NCBI RefSeq assembly: GCF_000003815.2
Contig: NC_049979.1
Location: forward strand, 16,178,900-16,242,899
Reading direction: 5' to 3'
DNA: 64,000 bases
DNA from: Branchiostoma floridae
Lineage: Eukaryota; Chordata; Leptocardii; Amphioxiformes; Branchiostomatidae
Part shown: positions 1-13,600 of the stretch, in pieces
How positions within the stretch are numbered: position 1 is the first letter of the stretch
How the letters are laid out: each line of letters starts with the position of its first letter
Notes under the pieces: model-generated
Databases searched by the model: none
What the model was told of the DNA's origin: nothing
Seen by the model: only the letters and a program-made list of their open reading frames with translations
Made by a program: the position numbers and the translations under genes

Positions 1-280
1 GTTTCTTTCTGTTCTGTTAAGAGTTGCACTGTATGTCTTAAAAATCCTTTTTCAAAATTTGTAAACTTTTTAGTCAAAAACAATCTAACATAAAATTTAA
101 TTTTGTGGTTCTTGGTTGTTTATTTTATAATGTTACATACCAAGTCGTATTTTCATGCCCAAACATATATAAATGATTTCATGCATTTTGTATTAATTTC
201 ATTTGATATAGACTTTGTTGGACAAGTTTGATGACTGCACAGATCATTCAACACATTTTTTTCTGGTTCTGTTTTAACAG

Positions 281-3200
281 TCAAACCCGTCTGGCAACTT
301 TGAGTTTGTTGTTTTCCTGGCCAACTCTTCTCAACCAGCTCAAACTCCTGCACCAGGACAGCTCAGTGTCAGGATCACTTCCGCTGTGGATGGAACAACA
401 GGTGTGGCTCAGGGGGATGTCACTGCTCTTGCCGCTGAAACCACCCTGAACACTCTAACTACAAGCAACTGTGCGGAAATGACTCACGTCTGCCTTCGGA
501 TGTTGGTGACTGGCAACTTCACAGACACTGATGCTGCAAACAATGATCAATGTCTGGCATTTGGAAGTGGAAGCGGACAAGTTGGAGCTAAAGACTGCAC
601 AAAATGTATGTCTTAGGATTTAATCATATTTTCTAATTTACTAGATAAAAGTTATTAATATAACCATTTATACTTTTACACTGACACACAACGTTTTTTG
701 TGTGTGTACGTTCGCCATTTATTCCTGAAGGTGTTGCTTGCATACATGACTAATTTGGAAACAGGTAATAATTAATCATGGAATATTGGCACAATCAATG
801 TACAGCTGATCACTTCAGATCTTATTGCAAAGGTCATTACATTCCATGTGTACATGATGTCCCTTACTGCTGCTTACCAAGTAATTCCCATTTGCCTTCC
901 CAGTGGTGGGCTCTTGCTCGGTAACCTGCCACACAAAAGCGTCCTGTCTGCTGCAGTCAGGGACAGGAGTGGGCGTGTGCACCTGCCAGTCTGGCTATAC
1001 AGGGGATGGGGCCAGCTGTACTGGTAAGACCAGGCTTTATTCACCTTTAATTATGCCGATGCATAAGTGTTGCTAACATTAAACTACTAGAGTACTTTAA
1101 AGTTAATGCTGATACATGTATCAACAAACTTTCAAATCAGTGGGAGAAAATAAAATTACTACCAGAGTGATGTTAGAATAAATATTTGTCTTTAGTTTAT
1201 ATTACCCCATGAAATATTGTTTTAAAAAGATCCATCTGAATAACATTTATTTTTCTCCTACACTCCTAGATATCAATGAGTGTACCAGTAACACTGCCAA
1301 CTGTGCAGCGGACCGGGTGTGTCGTAACACGGAGGGTTCCTTCTCGTGTGACTGTAAGCCAGGATTTACAGAGAAAGATGGAACATGTGAAGGTAAGGCC
1401 AACATCTGTCAGTGTTCCTATCGAGCTAAGCAGTCATACTGTTCTGTTTCAAATAAAGGAAAGTAAAAGGACAGACATAAAGATCTGAAAATCATTCACA
1501 ATACAGTACTTGCAAAATTTTCAAGCACCATCCTTCATGGCTTGGGGTTGAAGTCAGCTGCTACTACATACTAAAAAATCTTGCTTCATTCACAACATGA
1601 TAATATACTTTGAAGAGCAATTCAGAATGAACCCACAGGTTACACGATAACATTGTTGGCTAATGGAATAAACCAACAAGATACATGATAACATTGTTCT
1701 TTACCACAGAGACCCAGGCCTACTCAGCCACTGTCCGCATCACCAATGAGGTTTTCGACTCTTCCCTAAATGACCCCACCTCTACTCGCTTCATGAATCT
1801 CAAAGTCCAAGTCACCACAGTTGTGAGTATTTCATGTGAATGCATGTTAGTATTTGGGACATTGAAGTACTGTTATCCACATGGGCAGGTGGTTTAACAT
1901 GTGATCATAGCTAGGAACTTGGTTAATGAATGATGTCATGAATGTCTTGTAGATAAGGAAAGCTCTACAATCAAGACTATTTTTACAATTAGATTACAGT
2001 CTCTTCTTCTTCTTCTTTCCTTTGAGGCTACCAACTTCAACATGCTGAAGGTTTCTGTAGCCTATATGACTACTATACGTTTTGTACCATTGCACACTAG
2101 GGTATGCCCCTACTCTGAGAATGAAATAATCATGTTCCCCATCATTCCTCTTTCTCTACAGTTTGTAGTCCTGTACACGAAGGCTCTTGGATCAGACTTT
2201 GTGAGCGTCACAGTCACAAGCTTCACAAATGGAAGTGTGATTGCCAATCATGTTGTTAACACCAACAAGTCTTCCAATGCGACGGCCAGCAGTATTGGCA
2301 GCTCCCTGCAGAACGCCATCAGCAGCAGCTCCAACCTGCCCTTCACTGTGGGCGGGGTGCAGGTGAATGGTAAGCCACTTCGTTATGATTTATGCCTCCT
2401 GGCATGTCATTATAATGTTTCCATCTTTACTGAGCAACTGTGTTAACTAATGTCGTTCAAAGTGTCCAGTTGTCTGTTGTTCATAAGCAACTCATATTTG
2501 TGATCCTAAAACATGATGTATTTCTAGACTCTTTTCAATACCTCTCCTTTTTCCATAGCACTTTACAAATAAGGGTCATTCCTTTACCTATTTGTACTTC
2601 CTTGGTCTTGCAAATATCATAAGTCGACTGATGGCTTCTAAGTCAATTTTTTAAATGAAATTCAGGCTTTTAGATCATGAGTGTAATGTAATTTTAAAAA
2701 CATCACCCAAAAATGTAATGGGTTACTTTATCACCTTTTCAATGGAAAAGACTAACAATTGTCAACACATTTTCAAAGCTTTTATATATATTTTTCAATA
2801 CAGATTTGGATGAGTGTGCCTCAACAACCACCAACGACTGCTCGCAGTATGCCAACTGTACCAACACCCCGGGGTCTTTCACTTGTGCGTGCCGCCAAGG
2901 TTTTCAAGACAGACAGCCTGCCAACCCAGGAAGGGCTTGCGGAGGTGCATTTCGTAAACCACTGTATTAAAAACCTACGGCTACACATTGAAGTGCCTAG
3001 TCTGTAGCTCCTTACCAGTAGTTTACTTCACACATCCTGTTGCAGACCATATCCTCAGTAGATTACATTCTATAGAATATACACTGATACTACTTCCAAC
3101 TATTGCCACACCTAAAAGAAATATTTCAATCATTATCTTCCATGATGACTGACAGCACTTATCAAAGTAATCCAAATGGTAGTCCATTGTTCAAATATGC

Positions 3201-5377
3201 TTTGAAATTTGACATGAAGCATGTTGCATCTAAGTAAAGGCTTGAATTTAAGATTTTACTGAATGATTTTCTATAATAAATTGGTTTTACTGACACTTGT
3301 CCATGCAGCTGAGTGTCCAGCAGACTACTGTAAAAACGGAGGGACATGTAAACCTGTGGCAGGAGGGCTGTCATGCACGTAAGTATCCAACCCAGGGTCT
3401 GGGGGCCAGACTGTTGCAAAAAATTTCTTCTAAAAACTGTTGAGGATTCTTTCGTGTGATTCAATTAGAGTGACAATATTTGCCACTTGTTTTGCAGATG
3501 TCCCAGTGGGTACAGTGGAGCACGTTGTGAGGATGACGGTAAGGGTCTCGTCAGATTTTTGTTCTAACTTGGCTTGGCATTGTGCACAAGCCTGTAATGT
3601 TAGATGTAAAGAATCTTACTAAGAAAGTCCTGTTTGCTTAATATGGTATATAAAAACTATGTTATGTTATGTTATGTTATGTTATGCAACAGTGAATAGT
3701 ATAATAAAAAATCCTATCCATGAAGTAGAAGTTTTACCATGTTTGACTGCGAATGACTTGCTTTAGGTTCAAGATATTGATTAAAAAGATCACCTGCTCA
3801 ACAAGTCTTTTCCTTGTTTCCAGGTTCACGATACCGTCTAACACTGGGTCTGGGAATCTTTGCTGGTGTGCTTGGTGCGGTGCTGCTACTGGCATGCATG
3901 ATCTCTGCCCATCTCTCAAACAAGAAGAAGAAGTCTAAAGTAAGTCATCACTCACGTGCTTGCTACAGCTTGATTCAGATTCTTTGGTAGATATTAGTTT
4001 TTGTGATCTACAGATCAGCTTCACTTTTGGAACAAAATATGTGACCAAACTTCTTTGTAAAAATTCATGAACATGGATAATTATTTCAGAGTTTTGCAAT
4101 ACGAGGCAACTATTAACATTCAAAATATCCTATTTTACAGGAGTTATGGGTGCACCCAACAAAAGTGCCGACCAAGAAAAGCTCAGAGCACGAAAGTTTG
4201 CCAACATTCAACCCTATCTATGACGAGAGTTATGTGTACAGCAACAAGGCATTTCAGCTGGAGGATTCTGCCATGCCACGCCCCCCAGCCACGCTGCCAA
4301 GATACGCACTCACGGCACCAAGGTTCAAGGGAGATGTGCCATTGTATGATGGTGGATTCTCCTCCAGCACTAAAGATGCGCCTGGCCGTGCTGGTGTTTA
4401 CGAAGTACCGCCTGAACAGGACTACAACTCTGATGATGCAGAGTACGCTGCAATTAAGTAAGTAAAGAGCATGTGAGCATGTTAAGACTACGAGTACAGG
4501 ACACAACACAATGTAAGATTGAACATGTAAAAACAAGATGGATGGTTTATTTACTTATCTCTAAAACAAGATTGGTGATAGATGCTTATTTCTAACTAGT
4601 CTGTCTGTCCCCACTAATGTTGGGTGGGCTGCTTTGAGTGTGATTTAATTCAATTTCTGAAAAAACAAACATGTATCTGACTGGAAAATTGTACCTTGCA
4701 TTCATAAATTCAGGTTGTTTCATCTGTCAGTGTTGATATTGTCAATATTGTCCTAATTCTCGCCTACTCACAATCATGTCCCTGCACCCTGTATTGCAGC
4801 CCAGCCTATGCCTTACCTACTGGGACCATGATGCCCACCAGTGACTCCTTCAGCCAGCCTGCTGCATACGCTGAATTTGATCCCCTGGCCGCCATCATGG
4901 TGAGTCTGGATCTCATTTTCAATTCAAGGTGTTGAGATAAATGAGCCATGTTATGTGCTTGCCTGTTTTATTATTTACCATATCCATCTTCCCATACATG
5001 ACCCCTTTAATTATGTATACATCACTCAAATTAGCCCTTGTGACAATGCTGCTTGGTTTACTTTCTATATTCAATGTTCATTCAGTCAGTGTGAACATTC
5101 AGCATTGCAGGTCCCATACAATTACAGCACCACATTTCTATTTGGCATTCTTTGGAAAGTTTGTTAAGTATTACAGTTCTCCACTAATCCTCTTGAATTC
5201 AAGACAATACTAGTTATTTTCCATAAATCAAGGATAGCTAGTTTGAGCAAAAGCATTCCTTTATCCTGGACCTTTTAACCATCAGCTTCTGTTCCCCACT
5301 TGTAGCCAAACAGAGCTGCTACAGTCACGTCAAGCAAGGACGGAAAGGTCCAGACGGCCAAATTGTCATTCAAGTGA
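281..5377 (+). CDS. EGF/SEA-domain type I membrane protein with tyrosine-motif tail (5' end outside window)
   Basis: Twelve in-phase exons: 281-605, 904-1023, 1270-1392, 1710-1822, 2162-2369, 2804-2944, 3309-3378, 3498-3538, 3824-3939, 4141-4457, 4800-4899, 5306-5377 (stop TGA). They encode 581 residues; the N-terminus lies upstream. Order: an unrecognised Thr-rich extracellular stretch, an EGF-like module (904-1023), a calcium-binding EGF starting DINEC (1270-1392), an SEA domain over two exons with a GSVIA site resembling the SEA self-cleavage motif, a second calcium-binding EGF starting DLDEC (2804-2944), a third EGF split over two small exons, a single transmembrane helix (exon 3824-3939) followed by a KKKK stop-transfer, and a cytoplasmic tail of about 160 residues. 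The tail holds NPIY, YSNK, YEVP and NPAY, which are PTB/SH2-type motifs. The overall plan resembles membrane mucins and related adhesion receptors, but I cannot name an orthologue. Splice sites are all GT-AG. Confidence 0.88.
3656..3686. repeat. (TTATG)n microsatellite
   Basis: About six tandem TATGT/TTATG pentamers in an intron of the EGF/SEA gene. Confidence 0.85.
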
Positions 5378-6690
5378 ACACTTAATACCAAGGTGGGTAA
5401 GATGTACATGTGTATTGGCAGTATAACACACTTATAGTTGTAGAGACGGAATTGTTACTTCATGCTGGAACCATTAACTTCCATGGAATATGCTTTCTAC
5501 CAAGAATTGTCACTGTTTTAAGGAAGAAGACGTTCTTGGATTTTTCAGTGAACACATTTAAATATTTCAAGGTCTCGTGTCCTTTCCAAACGCATATTGC
5601 CTTGATATTCTTAACACAAGAAACATGTTCATCAGTAGAGGTAAGGTGGGAAATTGATTGTATGTTTGTCAATTTTCAAATTTAAATCATGTCAACCTAC
5701 TTAACAGAGTGTTTCACTTTCCACAGGGCACAAGCCATCACATGCAGTGACAGGACACAAAGATATTGCAGCAAACTGTAACAATTTACTAGAGTCTATA
5801 CAAATTATGGTATGTTGTAAAGGTAAAGGAGTACTACATAGAGACCATCTAGTACCAACTAGGTTTGTTTTAAAAACCTGGAATACACATTTATCCATCT
5901 TAACAGGTACTACGTGTAATAGTACTGAAATTCTAGCAATCCTATACTACACAAGGTTAATCTTAACATTAAAAGTGAGTTTTCCATAAACCGTCTACCT
6001 CATGATGTATTAACTGTTTAACTGGGCTCATGCTCCTGGTTAAATTGACAGCCTACCATAACTGCCAGTTGATGATTATGAAACTTTAATATGAAAACTC
6101 CATCTAGCATAACAGTAGCTGAGTCTACTACTTACTATGTGGGATTTGCTATTAAAGAAACAACATTTGTATTAACAGTTCAGGTATCCAATTTGTATCA
6201 TAATTTTTAGCAGATTTATAAATGTCTAAAACTTTTGTGTTCTCAATAACAAAAATGTTTGTTTGGAGTAAGCTGAACTCCAAGCATAGCATGTTGACGA
6301 CTTTGATTTGATATGGTAAGATAAATGGAATGTGACTACTTGATAACATGACTAACAATGTTACTGTGATGTGTTAATAAGGCCAAATATATGAATAAGG
6401 TCAGATGTACATGTATATGGTTAAGTAAATGTAAAGTTGATTGTTCCTAATGATGTTTATAAGTCCTGCTGAGTTGAGGTTTAAGGTATTGATGGTAATG
6501 GTATTTGATGTAATCCTATTATAACGCCGTGCCCACCAACTAGTAATGCCAGTCACAGGCAACAATAGTCCACTTATTGACATTCACATAGAACTATTGT
6601 ACTCTACTGACCCTGTGCTACTGACTTAAACTTAACTACTAGTTGTATTTTGTAACCTTTTCTAAATAAAGATTTCATCTACCTCTGATA
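5378..6690 (+). other. Probable 3'UTR of the EGF/SEA gene
   Basis: No coding exon is recognisable after the TGA at 5375-5377. The first canonical AATAAA on the plus strand is at 6665-6670. A GGTGGGTAAG donor-like sequence lies just after the stop (about 5390) and an acceptor-like CCACAG near 5727, so the untranslated region may itself be spliced. This extent is inferred. Confidence 0.4.
6665..6670 (+). terminator. Candidate polyadenylation signal of the EGF/SEA gene
   Basis: AATAAA hexamer, the first on this strand after the stop codon at 5377. It lies under 100 bases from a minus-strand signal at 6754-6759, so the two convergent transcripts probably end almost tail to tail. Confidence 0.4.
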
Positions 6691-6753
6691 CTAAACTGGC
6701 CACTTTTGATACAATAACGACCAAGGCAATGGAAGGTTTTGGGGGTAGACTTT

Positions 6754-6759
6754 TTTATT
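6754..6759 (-). terminator. Candidate polyadenylation signal of PARP1
   Basis: TTTATT on the plus strand (AATAAA on the minus strand), the first canonical hexamer I find downstream of the PARP1 stop at 7623. It would give a 3'UTR of roughly 0.9 kb. Confidence 0.35.
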
Positions 6760-7622
6760 GACTACCATCTTTTCTGAGAGGTTAAGATGTACTGTATGTC
6801 AGTAAAGGACAATCATCTTTGCACTACAGATAAAACAACATATCGTTATGTTATGTTGTTATGCAAGTTTTACTACATCTATAACGATACAGTTGAGTAA
6901 ATACAACTTTGGTATTGTTCATGTTGTGCAATTCTGTAATATAGATAATCTCATCTTCATCTGAGGAAAACAAAATAATAACATAAGGCAACTAAACACA
7001 ACTAATGACAACAACTTAGATGTTACCTCTACACAGAACTGAACTTGAAAAATACTGAAACCATTTGCCTCCACTTTTAAACCAAGTCATCTTTGTGCTA
7101 ACATGTTAAACCAGGTCTCCAATGTTTTGAAAAAAATAAAGCCAACGAAAAAGCTGCATACCAGTAATCCTATTACATGTAGTATTTTCTACCATCTATT
7201 CCATAAAGTACTGATCTACTGGCATAACTCGGACTGTTAATTTCAGAAACAGGCTGGCTCTTTTTTAAATGTTTTCTGTTTCTAAGTTAGAGGTTGATGA
7301 TAACTTGCTCCTTAGCAAGTGGGAGAGTTTACAGAGAAGCAGTAACACCCCATTAAGCATGATTCTTAACCATAAAGGTTTAAAATAAAGTGATCAGTCA
7401 AACTACAAGCATCCAGCTTGTACATACATGATTATTACTGATAGCTACTAATTCTTTATAAATGTCGAGGAGGCAGTTTTAGTAAATGTTAGCATTAGCT
7501 TGAGAATGGCTACACAATCATGTTATTTCAGACCCTTTTGTGACTTAAGGAAGACTTGTACAATGTTCCTCCTGTTTGAAGAGACAACACATACAGAACC
7601 TGGTTGCGCTACAGGTAGGTCT

Positions 7623-10600
7623 TCACCACAGACTCTTGTAGTTGAACTTCATCTTGATCAGGTACTTCATTTCCACCTGGGCCACGTCGTACACAATGTA
7701 CCTGACATAGTGTTAAGGCTTCAACCTGACTTCATCACAGCTGCCATGGAAACAAATAATACGAGCAAGCTAACAGATGTACTTCAAGGCAAGGTTCTGA
7801 AAATCAGTTCATCAAGTCCAAGGCAAATGCGTAGTTAAATAGTGCTGTTATGTAGTTGTAGACAGGGAGCAGCATGACAGGCAGGTATATGGCCTATTAG
7901 GAGACAACGACACCCACAAAATGCAAAGTACGTGTAGGCTACAATTTTTCCTTAGGGCACCTAATATCAATGTAGTTAGGTGATAAAGTGATAAAACTAT
8001 ATTCTAATGATCTCTCTGATAAAAAACTGAATGCTAAATGATGTATAAATTGTGAATATTGAGGGTGGTTGCTCTTTAGAATCAAATGCAACAAACAGCC
8101 AGTAATAGGCTGCCTGGATGACTCAAACAATTTCGACATCTGCAGCCACCAGGAGTGCAGCCGTTGGCATGAGCTCCAATAAAAATGCAGAAGATGAAAA
8201 GGATACTCGTTATACAGCAGACTGGATCCAGTCACCCCACTGGGAACACCCTGGCCAATGGGAACCTGAGTACCATTGGGAAGTGTCTTTGTAGCTGTAG
8301 GGTCTGGGCCAGTAGCTCCAAGTCCTGCAAGTAGAACATACAGATATACCACCTCAAAGTTGATCATGTGAAACAAGTTATGAATAGTGGTTTGTGGTCC
8401 AACTTTCAGCAAGAAACCTTGCAAATTTTCTGCACAGCTATTGTGCATTTCCAAGTTGAAAATGAGACCCCAAGTTGTGATGAAAGGGGTTTGTATAAGT
8501 GACATTTTGACATAAGAATTACACTACAGGAATAAGAGAAACCTAATAAAAGAAAGTATGAACAATATAACTAATCTATCACCTTTGTCTGCAAAGAAAA
8601 CACCACACAAAACCACTATCCTGTTCAGCCACATAACTAATGGCCCCACAATACTTGCTCCACTAGAGTACTCCAATAAAGTGACCAACCTTTGGTACTG
8701 TGTGTGCCTTTGGGGAGTTTGGAGACGTACTCTGCATGTTTTCTCTCATACCTGTATGGAGGGAAAAATCATCCAACATTAATTTGCAACATATTGTTCC
8801 CAAGTCAAATATCCCAAGTAAAATATTGCCTGGTGAGATCACATTTTTGCTTCATGTTTTTTGCTACACATGTCACTTGGGGTATTTCACTAAGCTGAAG
8901 CTTACATGCATTTTATCACATTGTGATGATGACCAACACAATGTTGCTAAGACATAAAGCATTTGTGAATCACATATCATTTGTGTTAAGGGAGTGCAAA
9001 CATTGAATAGTGCAATAAAATTTTGATCAAAACTCCTGCATTATGGGATATTCCAGCTTCTATTTGCCTGTATCATAAAGAGGCTATTACAAAGGACCAT
9101 CTGTGATCAGAACTGTAATCAACAACAGCAACTATAAACACTCTGGACGACATGCTGCTGTTTGTAATTGAGTGAAACTTGGTCCTTACATGTTTCCCAG
9201 TGCCACCTCACAGAGCAGCAGTAGTCCCGTGGGGCTAGCAGTGGACGTAGCACAGTAGTTCGCACTCTTGGACACCATGTCAGCAAAGTACAGGCCCTTC
9301 CCGAACATGTAGCCAGTCTGTCGGATGGTGAAGAAATGGCGGTAACGGATTAAAGCAACTTTTAGTTGGTGTGAGTTCTCTTTACCAAATGAACGATTAC
9401 TTGTCTATTTTGGAGACTTGAGGGAAACCTTTCAACGAGGCTCTACAACTCCTTACTTTGTAATTTTAAGAATATCTGACAAGTAAATGATATAGGTCTC
9501 ATTTCTGACCTCATAATAACTATAGTAAAACAAAATATTCCTGCTCCACCTTTTTCTGCACATTGAACCCAAAATTATACACTTTCTAATGTAACATATT
9601 TCCTAACAATACTGGGTACATAGAAATTCATACTGCTATACATTCGAACCCACAACGAAAGAACTTGTCCAACAACAAGAAACCTAATCACTAACACTAA
9701 GACATTAGATCACTGAGGGCTCTGTTATTACAGTGATGTAAACAACACTGTAGACTACAGAAAAGGAATAATTGAACAGAAATTACTACATACCACAGGG
9801 GCTTCTGGGGGCGCAATCCTGAGCCCCTGAGAAAGGATGCCAGCATAGTTGGTGACACGTGACCCGTGCCATAGAAGCTGTCTGTTGTGCAGCTGCTGGA
9901 AGGGCCTGTATCGGGATGCCTCTCCCTCCCTAGCAATCTTGAATAACTAAGGAGTTATGAGAGAAAAAAATTGTTAATTTAATAGTTTACACATTTGACA
10001 TACTAATACAGAATTGAGCTCACACTCAAACAGCACTATTACTAAAGTAGGATCATTTCAAGGGGGACTGACCATCAATTTACCTTCTCTTAACCTTTCA
10101 TAGTTCAGTAAGATTGAACAAAATAAATTCTTGCCTCTTCTACTTCCAAGGAGTAATGGCTGTGTGTTTTGGCATGGGTGTTCTTCACATAATCCTGCAC
10201 CATGGTAAACTCATCCGAGCTCTTCTCCACAACCTGAAATGTACAAGCAAAACATATTATCATACACAAAGGTTTTACTGCAGTGTAAAACATTGTACAA
10301 TCATCATTTGAGAGGATTCTATTCTATCATGCAAAAGGTCTGCTTCAAACCAAATAGATTTGTAAAACCATGATTGAATTTGTCATTTACCAGATCTACA
10401 ATGTGCATGCCTATAATACTATGACATAACTCCATGCATCTTCAACTAAAGCAGAATTTCGTAAACTAGTAATATTTGATACTCAGCCTGTATTAATGTA
10501 CTACTACTACTACTAGAAATTCTTAAGAACCACACCTCCATCTTGCACTTGAGTTTCTCATAGTGAACATCAATGGGGTCCTTGCCCTCCCCATCGTCTC

Positions 10601-13600
10601 CACTCTTCAGTAGATTGTAGGCCACTTCTATCTCCAGCAGGTTATCCAGCATGGTAGTCTTGGCCTGAACAACAAGTCCTGGTCAGCTGGGGACGTTATC
10701 TTTGTCCAAGAAATGTTGCTGTATGAACTATGTAATGACTATGGTGACAGACATCTTATTTGTGATAAGGAAAGAAGGAGGCAGAGGTCTAGTGAGATAG
10801 ACTTGAATATTTTATGTTTTTTATGAACATACCTTGATGACTTCCTCGTTATCCAACATGGGTGGTTTCTTCATGCCAAAGTCATGAGGAATGAGAGTGT
10901 AGAATCGGTTGGAGGCATCAAGGATTCTTGTGGCACTCTTCTCACCTGTCAGGATCTACACAATACACAGAAGATATCAGTTAGCTCATTCATTCATCTA
11001 TTACAAGTAATCATAGTGTGACAGATCAAACATGTAATGCACCAACATCAAGAAATATGCTTAGACATGTCATAATAAAAGGAATTACAGTACTCAAAAT
11101 TTTTTAATACATTGAAAAAGCTGTTTCTTGTCGCAGTTTTATCTAATAAGACATTACCATCAGGGAAACATTTCTCGTGCTATACACTACCATCAGGCTT
11201 CCATGCTTGCACAGGAAAATGTGCATACCTACCTCATTCAGTTCTGTCAGCACACTATAGGCACTCTCAATCTGTTTCCGTGACAGCTTGCCTAATGGCA
11301 TCTTCTTCAGGTCAATCTGAAACAGCGCACAGTAACATGTGAGCATTAACTTCATTACATTCAAAACTGCCATTATTTGGATCCAATCAAAACATTCATT
11401 ATAATGCACTGATGTTTGATACTTTGTACTTACAACGTATAAGTTCTATTTTACATTTTCATAGAGCTAAGTAAGGCACTGTTTATCTATAAAGCCAAAT
11501 TACTCTAGCCAAATATTCTAAGTCAGGGCTCGAAATACCACCTGCATATGCAGGTTAGTGCAGGTGAAATTGGAGCTGTGCAGGTATTTCTGGTGTCTAC
11601 CTGCACTGTCCGTGTACTGGGTTTTATACATAAATGTCATATGACGTAAGTGTAATGTGGATTGTTATAAGCTGTATTGAATGTTACTACATATAAAGTA
11701 TAAAAGAAACAAATAGCACTGGTTCCTGAACAATTTTAGTATGATCCATGCTTCCTAAATTCAGAGCGGTGCAGGTAAAATTTGTCCGGTGCAGGTAATT
11801 TTAAATGTTAGCTGAACTAGTGCAGGTATGCAGAAAAAAGTATTTCGAGCCCTGTAAGTGAATTGGTGATATGAACAAAACTCAGGGCACCTCAAACTCC
11901 ACCATGGCCTTCTTCATGCTCTCAATGTCGAAGATCATCTGTATGATTTCCTGAACCTCACGAGCCAGGGCAGACTTGGAGCCTGGTTTGATCTTCAGCT
12001 TCTGCAGATCCTCCTCCTCCTACAGATACAAGATGGGCTTGGATTATGTATGATCCATCATGCAATAAGATGGTGATAGAATTATGAACACATTATCACA
12101 TCATTTACCAAAAAGGCCATATGAAATAATACTATAGCTTGGTAGGAAATAAACACCCTGATTATTTTTATTATGTTTCAAATCGAGCTGTTTTTTACAG
12201 GTGGCTGAATATAGTAACAAAGAATACATACCTGTCCATAGTCAATGTCTAATGGGTAAAACCGTTTTGGGTACTTCACAAAGTTCTTGGCTCCAAATTC
12301 ATTCCCTGTTGATTGAAAATTAAACTTAGTAAATGATAATAACTGTGGAAGTAGTACTGCAGATAGGTAAGGCAAGTGCAAAAACTAAAACTTCCAAAAG
12401 TATTGGTAAAACATTTGCAAACTGTTTAACTAGAGAAAAAGCACCATTCTAGAGAAGTAGCAATTTTGGCATCTGTACTGTGTTTGAGTTGCAGTGTACC
12501 TGTTACTGTACAGTGCCTTTGTGACCTTAGACCATTGGTGGCTGCAGATGTGAGTTGTGAATTAAAACACAAGCCACTGACCTGTCTTCTCCTCATACAG
12601 GTTGAGGAACTGCTCCAGGGCCCCCTGTCTGGAATGGAAGGTCTCCAGCTTGTTACCACCCACAGTGGTACCTACTCGTCCCCATGCCCTGAACACATAC
12701 CACCTGCAATAACACATAGAGCAAGTGCATCAGCCCTAGGGGTGTTACAACACGCTTTGTTCTGTATCCAGGAGCCTTGGTGAGGTAACATCATCTTAAG
12801 CCATTCTTTAGCCAAAGTTGACAAGACTGCCTGTATGCTGGCTATATCTGATTTAGCATTTTAACTCTTACAAGGCATGAACTAATGAAGATACACAGTT
12901 GAAAATTCTCAAAAATATTCAACTAGCGTAATTAGCCATATGTCAGACACACCATATTTCATATCATAAAATCAATGTGATGTAGCCACAACATAGGCAT
13001 CACTAACACAGTTGTTACCAAGACACATACCTATTCCCCTTGTCGGCCTCCAAGGCTTGTAGCTTGTAGTAAGAGTTTGTGCCTCTTACCAAGTCTACCA
13101 GTCCAAGTACAGCATTGTATACCTTTCCCTTGTCCTCAACAACATGGGCAGAATGTTCAATTCCTGAAACATAACCAAGAAAACAGTTTTCAATAACACT
13201 GCACTAGAAACTATCATAAACTAGACAATTAAAATTCAGAGACTAGAGGACATAACAGAGAGCTAGAGATAACTGCCTTATATTTGCACTGTATATTTGT
13301 TTTCTTCTTAATAGGAAAAAGATCAAACAGCCCACAAAAAATCCTTCTCACCTGAGTCAGGGTCTACAGCTGCTCCACCCTTCACCATCATCTTCAGTTT
13401 CTTGGTGCCTGAATCTACATAAACAGCATTTCACCAAATCAAATAGCTGCATAACATTTGTCATGGAAGGGATAGTATTATGTGGAATAAAACAAAGACG
13501 GTATATGTGTGAAAGTGTTGGTAAGTGTTTGCAAATTTCTCCTTTCTACAATGCTAACACAATTCTTTGTAGCAAATCTCCATTTCTACCTCAATTTCAA

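Noticed and set aside
4183..4536. 117-codon minus-strand ORF
   Set aside because: Antisense to the cytoplasmic-tail exon of the EGF/SEA gene.
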